Assembly: GCF_000282035.1 (NCBI RefSeq)
Contig: NZ_AKKA01000095.1
Coordinates: 62,001-126,000 of the forward strand
From: Rhizobium sp. CF122
GTDB taxonomy: Bacteria > Pseudomonadota > Alphaproteobacteria > Rhizobiales > Rhizobiaceae
Direction of reading: 5' to 3'
Length of the DNA stretch: 64,000 nt
Shown here piece after piece: positions 59,832-64,000 of this stretch; the stretch's first letter is position 1; each line of letters opens with the position of its first letter. Both the position numbers and the translations under genes were made by a program. The notes under the pieces are model-generated. The model did no database searches. It saw only the letters and a program-made list of their open reading frames with translations, and was not told where the DNA came from.

Positions 59832-61568
59832 ATGACAAACAGAAAAACGCCAGAAACGCTGCGAAGCGCCCGCTGGTTTGCGCCTGACGACCTCCGCTCG
59901 TTTGGCCACCGCTCACGCATGATGCAACTCGGTTATGCGGAAGAGGATTTCCGAGACAAGCCGATCATCGGCATCCTCGACACCTGGTCGGAACTTAATA
60001 CCTGCCACTCCCACTTCAAGGAACGCGTGCAGGACGTAAAGCGTGGAGTTTCCCAGGCCGGCGGCTTTCCCGTGCAGATGCCCTCTCTTTCGGTCGACGA
60101 AAGTTTTACCAAGCCGACCTCCATGCTCTACCGCAACATGCTGGCCATGGAGACGGAGGAGATGATCCGTTCGCATCCGCTCGACGGCGTCGTGTTGATG
60201 GGCGGTTGCGACAAGACGACACCCGGCCTGGTCATGGGCGCGATCTCGGCTGGCGTGCCGATGATCTATCTCCCTGCCGGTCCGATGCTCCGCGGAAATT
60301 ATGCGGGGAAGATTCTGGGTTCCGGTTCGGATGCCTGGAAATACTGGGACGAGCGCCGCGCCGGCAACATTTCCGACGAGGAATGGCTGGGCGTGCAGGG
60401 TGGCATCGCCCGCTCGGCCGGCACCTGCATGACCATGGGCACTGCCTCGACCATGACGGCGATTGCCGATGCTATGGGCCTGACCCTTCCTGGCGCCTCT
60501 TCAATCCCGGCCGTCGATGCCAACCACCAGCGCATGTCGGCGTCGTGCGGCCGCCGCATCGTCGACATGGTCTGGGAAAATCTCACCCCCGACCAGATCG
60601 TCACCGATGCTGCCTGCCGCAATGCCGCGATCGTTGCCATGGCCACCGGCTGTTCCACCAATGCTGTCGTGCATCTGATCGCCATGGCGCGGCGCGCCGG
60701 TGTCAACTTGACGCTGGACGACCTTGACGCACTCGGCCGCGTCACGCCGCTGATCGCCAATGTCCGCCCATCCGGCAAGGACTACCTGATGGAGGACTTT
60801 TTCTATGCCGGTGGCTTGCGAGCCTTGATGAAGCAGATCGAGGACCGGCTCGAACTTTCGGCAATGACCGTTACCGGCAAGACCATGGGTGAGAACCTCG
60901 AGGGCGCGCAGGTCTATAACGACGATGTCATCCGGCCGCTTTCCAACCCGGTCTATCACGAGGGTTCGCTCGCCGTGGTACGCGGCAATCTCTGCCCGGA
61001 CGGTGCGGTCATCAAGCCGGCCGCCTGTGACCCGAGATATCACGTGCATCAGGGCCCGGCGATGGTGTTCGACAGCTATCCTGAGATGAAGAAGGCGATC
61101 GACGACGAGAACCTCGACGTTACGCCCGACCATGTGCTTGTTCTGCGCAATGCCGGCCCTCTGGGTGGACCCGGCTTTCCCGAATGGGGCATGCTGCCCA
61201 TTCCAAAAGCGCTGATCAAGCAAGGCCACCGCGACATGCTGCGCATCTCCGACGCTCGTATGTCCGGCACATCCTACGGCGCCTGCGTGTTGCACGTTTC
61301 GCCGGAAAGTTATGTCGGCGGGCCGCTGTCGCTTCTGCAAAACGGCGATATCGTCCGTCTCGACCTGCCCAATCGTCAACTCGACATGCTGGTTGGCGGG
61401 AATGAGCTTGCCCGCCGCAAGGCCGAATGGAAGGCGCCAGAGCCGCGTTACCAGCGCGGTTACGGCTGGATGTTCTCCCGCCATGTGACGCAGGCCGACC
61501 AGGGTTGCGACTTCGATTTTCTGGAAACCGGTTTCGGCAAGAATGCCGGCGAGCCGGATATCTATTGA
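59832..61568 (+). CDS. IlvD/Edd-family dehydratase, sugar-acid type
   Basis: A 578-residue dehydratase that would remove water from a sugar acid to give a 2-keto-3-deoxy acid. Cluster-binding cysteines lie in LNTCHSHFKERV, VLMGGCDKTTPG and RSAGTCMTMGTASTMTAIAD. NCxGxxRCS-like MATGCSTNAVVHLIAMARRA and the C-terminal SDARMSGTSYGACVLHVSPE are also present. Length and motifs match the L-arabonate/xylonate dehydratase branch rather than IlvD or Edd proper. ATG 59832 is chosen; an in-frame start at 59775 lies in the permease gene. The substrate cannot be fixed from sequence. Confidence 0.88.
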   Translation: MTNRKTPETLRSARWFAPDDLRSFGHRSRMMQLGYAEEDFRDKPIIGILDTWSELNTCHSHFKERVQDVKRGVSQAGGFPVQMPSLSVDESFTKPTSMLYRNMLAMETEEMIRSHPLDGVVLMGGCDKTTPGLVMGAISAGVPMIYLPAGPMLRGNYAGKILGSGSDAWKYWDERRAGNISDEEWLGVQGGIARSAGTCMTMGTASTMTAIADAMGLTLPGASSIPAVDANHQRMSASCGRRIVDMVWENLTPDQIVTDAACRNAAIVAMATGCSTNAVVHLIAMARRAGVNLTLDDLDALGRVTPLIANVRPSGKDYLMEDFFYAGGLRALMKQIEDRLELSAMTVTGKTMGENLEGAQVYNDDVIRPLSNPVYHEGSLAVVRGNLCPDGAVIKPAACDPRYHVHQGPAMVFDSYPEMKKAIDDENLDVTPDHVLVLRNAGPLGGPGFPEWGMLPIPKALIKQGHRDMLRISDARMSGTSYGACVLHVSPESYVGGPLSLLQNGDIVRLDLPNRQLDMLVGGNELARRKAEWKAPEPRYQRGYGWMFSRHVTQADQGCDFDFLETGFGKNAGEPDIY

Positions 61569-61582
61569 GGAAGGGAATACCG

Positions 61583-62308
61583 ATGACCGACTACGTATTG
61601 AGCGAAGCGACCCGCGCCAAATTCAAGAAGATCTCGACCGCATCGATCGCCACAGCGCTGTTCAAGCGCGGCCTTCGCAACCAGTTCATCCAGGGCGTCG
61701 TGCCCGTGGCGCCGAAGGCCGATACCATGGTCGGGCAGGCCTTTACACTGCGCTACATTCCGGCCCGCGAGGATCGCAATCCGATCACCGTATTCCGCAA
61801 TGCCGATCATCCGCAGCGCGTCGCCATGGAAACCTGCCCACCCGGCCATGTCTTGGTGATGGATGCGCGTAAGGACGCCCGCGCAGCGACTGCCGGGTCG
61901 ATCCTGATCACCCGCCTGGCGCTACGCGGCGCCGCCGGCGTCGTCTCGGATGGCGGCTTTCGCGACGCGGTCGGCATCGGCGAACTCGACATGCCCGCCT
62001 ATTACGCAAAGCCGTCGGCCCCGACCAATCTGACTCACCATGAAGCGCTCGATATCAATGTGCCGATCGCCTGCGGCGATGTGGCGGTATTTCCCGGTGA
62101 CGTGCTGGTCGGCGATCGAGACGGCGTGATGGTAATCCCAGCTCATCTTGCGGAAGAACTTGCCGAGGAATGCACGGCGATGGAAAGCTACGAGGATTTT
62201 GTCCTCGAGCAGGTCAAGGCTGGCGAAGCCATCATCGGTCTTTACCCTCCTACCAAGGACGAGCACTTGGCGAAGTATGAAACGTGGCGCCAAACCTACG
62301 GGCGCTGA
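61583..62308 (+). CDS. RraA-family protein (possible 2-oxo-acid aldolase)
   Basis: A 241-residue protein with the RraA/4-hydroxy-4-methyl-2-oxoglutarate aldolase fold: KISTASIATALFKRGLRNQF, AFTLRYIPAREDRNP, VLVMDARKDARAATAGSILI, GAAGVVSDGGFRDAVGIGEL and VAVFPGDVLVGDRDGVMVIP. The GxxxD-x20-R-D pattern (GSILITRLALRGAAGVVSDG, then GFRD) contains the residues that bind metal and pyruvate in the aldolases. AGGAAGGGA precedes the ATG 14 bp after the dehydratase, so the two enzymes probably act in sequence: dehydration, then aldol cleavage. Some family members instead inhibit RNase E; context makes an enzyme more likely. Confidence 0.85.
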   Translation: MTDYVLSEATRAKFKKISTASIATALFKRGLRNQFIQGVVPVAPKADTMVGQAFTLRYIPAREDRNPITVFRNADHPQRVAMETCPPGHVLVMDARKDARAATAGSILITRLALRGAAGVVSDGGFRDAVGIGELDMPAYYAKPSAPTNLTHHEALDINVPIACGDVAVFPGDVLVGDRDGVMVIPAHLAEELAEECTAMESYEDFVLEQVKAGEAIIGLYPPTKDEHLAKYETWRQTYGR

Positions 62309-62349
62309 AGGCCGTGTAGCCTCGCTATTGTGCGTGCAGGAGCTATCCC

Positions 62350-62937
62350 ATGACGAAGCTACAGGAACTGAAAAAGCATTTGCGGTCCGGCAAGGTCTAC
62401 CGTCGGGAGGATCTCGCCCAATGGTCGTCGTCTATTGATCGACACCTACAGCAGCTGCTGGCGGAAGGATACCTGACCAAGCTATCGACCGGAGTCTACC
62501 ACCGGCCGAAGCAGACCGCATTCGGCAAAGCCCCTGCCGAAGATGACGTCCTCGTCGAGGCCTTCCTGAAGGACGACCGGTATCTGGTCTCCTCGTCCAA
62601 TGCTTACAACAACCTCGGTGTCGGCGCGACGCAGCTCTATAACAAGACTGTCGTCTACAATCATAAGCGCCACGGAAACTTCACGTTGGGCGGTCGAGAA
62701 TTCGAGTTTCGCAAGAAGCCGGCCTTCCCCAAAACCCTGACCAAAGAATTCCTGCTGGTCGATCTGGTCAATAATCTCGACCATTTGGCCGAAGACCGCG
62801 ACCAGGTGCTGGCCCGTGTGAAAGAACGTGCCCTCCAAGGCAATCGCAGCGCCCTCGCCCGTGCCGCCAAGGAATACGGCCTGGTACGCACCCGCAAATT
62901 CTTCAATGGCCTCGTGGCGGACGCGCATGCCAGCTGA
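62350..62937 (+). CDS. AbiEi/DUF6088-type antitoxin
   Basis: A 195-residue protein with an N-terminal winged helix (LKKHLRSGKVYRREDLAQWS, IDRHLQQLLAEGYLTKLSTG, VYHRPKQT) and a C-terminal domain (FLVSSSNAYNNLGVG-like, YNHKRHGNFTLGGREFEFRK, FPKTLTKEFLLVDLVNNLDH). This is the layout of AbiEi-type antitoxins, which repress the promoter of an AbiEii nucleotidyltransferase toxin. The partner begins at 62927, overlapping by 11 bp, but is cut short. The antitoxin itself looks complete. Confidence 0.82.
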   Translation: MTKLQELKKHLRSGKVYRREDLAQWSSSIDRHLQQLLAEGYLTKLSTGVYHRPKQTAFGKAPAEDDVLVEAFLKDDRYLVSSSNAYNNLGVGATQLYNKTVVYNHKRHGNFTLGGREFEFRKKPAFPKTLTKEFLLVDLVNNLDHLAEDRDQVLARVKERALQGNRSALARAAKEYGLVRTRKFFNGLVADAHAS

Positions 62938-63076
62938 TTTCCTGCATAACCATAAGGATTTCGGAGCACTCCTGCGCATCGTTGCCGAGAAAATGAAGGT
63001 ACAGCCGCGGTCCCTCCATTGGCTATGCTTCAGCATTGCCTTCCCGAAGTGCTGTCATTGCGCGCGGCCGATTTAG
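62927..63076 (+). pseudogene. 5' stub of an AbiEii-type nucleotidyltransferase toxin
   Basis: ATG 62927 starts MPADFLHNHKDFGALLRIVA and EKMKVQP, the first about 27 residues of AbiEii/AbiGii toxins. After 63007 the sequence no longer matches (expected ALVEKDYW...). It runs into TniQ-related DNA and stops at 63076. The nucleotidyltransferase catalytic domain is absent. Confidence 0.65.
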
Positions 63077-63774
63077 ATCTCACCGAAGATCAGGGCGACC
63101 GCACAGCCTCGATGTTTTCGGTCGATCCGGTTACGGTCCGCGGCATGACCTTCACGAATATTCCGCAATCATCACGGCTGCTGATTGCCCGCGAGCCCCG
63201 GCAATTATGTTGCAGCTGCAGTCCAACTACGAACGGGTTGCAGCCCGTTCTTCGTAGCCGGTTTCTTGGATGGCGCATCACGTGTCCGCTTTGTGGTAAC
63301 CCCCTTCAGAACACTGACGGGAGTGCCCGCCCCTCGCCCTTCAGTCGCTATCACAATAGTGCTCTTAAAGGAGAACAGCTTCTCGACGACGAGGCCGAGC
63401 GTGGCATGCAAAACTGGATGGCGCCAAGCGAGATTGCCGGCCTCCTGCTGATGCGACGCGTTCCGAAGCCTGTCCCGGCGCTTTACGAATGGTCAGACTA
63501 TAGAGTGCTCGGTGTGATCATTCCTGATCTCGATGACGTTCTCAGGATGAAAACCAGCAAACTTCCGTCGCGAGCAAGTACGCTATTGCCGCTGCACTTA
63601 AGGCCAGCCCTGTTAGCTGGTGTGGCCATCGTCCAGCGTGCCGGGCCGGAAATGCTTCACATGCTGCGTGGCCATATGATGGGCGAGAACAAAGCTCGCT
63701 TCGGCAGCGCTATAGACGAGATCGTGGACTGCGCACGTCAGTCGCGGACGTCTTCGCAGTTGCATTTAATTTGA
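63058..63774 (+). pseudogene. tniQ: TniQ-family transposition protein, N-terminally truncated
   Basis: About 240 codons reading through RTASMFSVDPVTVRGMTFTN, SRFLGWRITCPLCGNPLQNT (part of the zinc-binding region, with the CxxC pairs LCCSC and CPLCG), WMAPSEIAGLLLMRRVPKPV and MLHMLRGHMMGENKARFGSA. This is the TniQ/TnsD-type target-selection protein of Tn5053/Tn7-like transposons. The first 60-80 residues are missing or frame-disrupted where the AbiEii stub ends. No TniA, TniB or resolvase gene is present to the left, so this is a transposon-end remnant. Confidence 0.7.
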
Positions 63775-63807
63775 GATTCTCGGCGCATGGAATCTCAAAT
63801 TAAATGC
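63762..63807. repeat. Perfect 18-bp inverted repeat at the tniQ 3' end
   Basis: GCATTTAATTTGAGATTC (63762-63779) and GAATCTCAAATTAAATGC (63790-63807) with a 10-base spacer. It overlaps the last codons of tniQ and includes one copy of the terminal TTAAATGCCAA repeat. Confidence 0.85.
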
Positions 63808-63856
63808 CAACCAAGAAAGTAACGGCCGCATTCTTACGGTTAAGTGCCAAACGACA
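63800..63856. mobile_element. Probable transposon right end (TniQ element)
   Basis: Direct repeats TTAAATGCCAA (63800-63810) and TTAAGTGCCAA (63840-63850) are 40 bp apart and lead to ...ACGACA at 63856. Read inward on the minus strand the terminus begins TGTCGTTTGGCACTTAA, the TGT...ACA form of Tn7/Tn5053-type ends with repeated transposase sites. The flank 63857-64000 holds a short open frame from 63888 that runs off the window; I do not recognise it. Confidence 0.6.
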
Positions 63857-64000
63857 TCACCGCTCCCATGAACGCCGCCCGGTCGGCATGATCGGGCGCG
63901 ATACATTCTTTTGTTTTCACGCAATTCCGGACGGAAAACCGCCGCGCACTTTTCTTGGAATTGCCCTAGTTAAAGGCGATATCGCCGATGACCCTTGCTC

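Noticed and set aside
63888..64000. Open frame running off the right edge of the window
   Set aside because: Only about 37 codons, no recognised family and no clear ribosome binding site; not enough to call a gene.

Overview
The window looks like a catabolic and accessory segment of a rhizobial alphaproteobacterium (Rhizobium/Agrobacterium/Ensifer type). It is GC-rich and holds seven ABC uptake systems, each beside its own regulator or enzymes. It also carries an extra FabF, an FtsZ remnant and a DUF736 gene, all common in rhizobia, and the genes at both ends are plasmid- or island-like. No rRNA, tRNA, CRISPR array or replication origin was seen. The species assignment is inference from gene content only.

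Layout. 1-4.6 kb: end of a nitrate/taurine-type ABC operon, a class I aminotransferase, a Nudix remnant and a hexapeptide acetyltransferase. 4.6-7.3 kb: a small island with a ParE/RelE-type toxin-antitoxin pair, DUF736 and a 5'-truncated MNT-HEPN gene. 7.3-12.8 kb: an old-yellow-enzyme gene, a divergent HxlR regulator, an aldehyde dehydrogenase that shares a promoter block with the old-yellow-enzyme gene, an SDR enzyme and a decayed aldehyde dehydrogenase fragment. 12.2-17.7 kb: an RND efflux operon between two TetR genes. 17.9-20.0 kb: FabF and a frameshifted ftsZ pseudogene. 20.2-26.5 kb: a MocR regulator facing a Pht5-like binding-fold protein, a polar amino-acid ABC system and an M20 amidohydrolase. 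26.5-33.5 kb: an IS3 scar, then a sugar/cyclitol operon (binding protein, permease, ATPase, TIM-barrel isomerase, Gfo/Idh/MocA dehydrogenase, short RpiR-like protein) facing a LacI regulator with two clear operators. 33.8-36.1 kb: a GH3 beta-glucosidase.

36.2-56.0 kb is the most interesting part. It is a complete nicotinate degradation locus: nicA-nicB on the minus strand, nicC-D-E-F-X and a nicR-like gene on the plus strand. Together they would take nicotinate through 6-hydroxynicotinate, 2,5-dihydroxypyridine, N-formylmaleamate, maleamate and maleate to fumarate. Two glycoside hydrolase genes follow nicB with gaps of only 13 and 17 bp. Next comes a polyamine-type ABC system with an isochorismatase-fold hydrolase and a second NicR-like MarR gene. 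Both promoter regions carry paired palindromes with the same GTATAC/GTATGC cores. This suggests one pyridine-conjugate utilisation island, in which glycosides of nicotinate or a similar compound could be imported, deglycosylated and degraded.

56.2-62.3 kb: a GntR/FCD regulator facing an ABC system of the nitrate/taurine type, an IlvD/Edd dehydratase and an RraA-family protein, probably a separate catabolic unit of unknown substrate. 62.3-63.9 kb: an AbiEi-type antitoxin whose AbiEii partner is cut after about 27 codons at the remains of a TniQ transposon, whose terminal repeats end near 63856.
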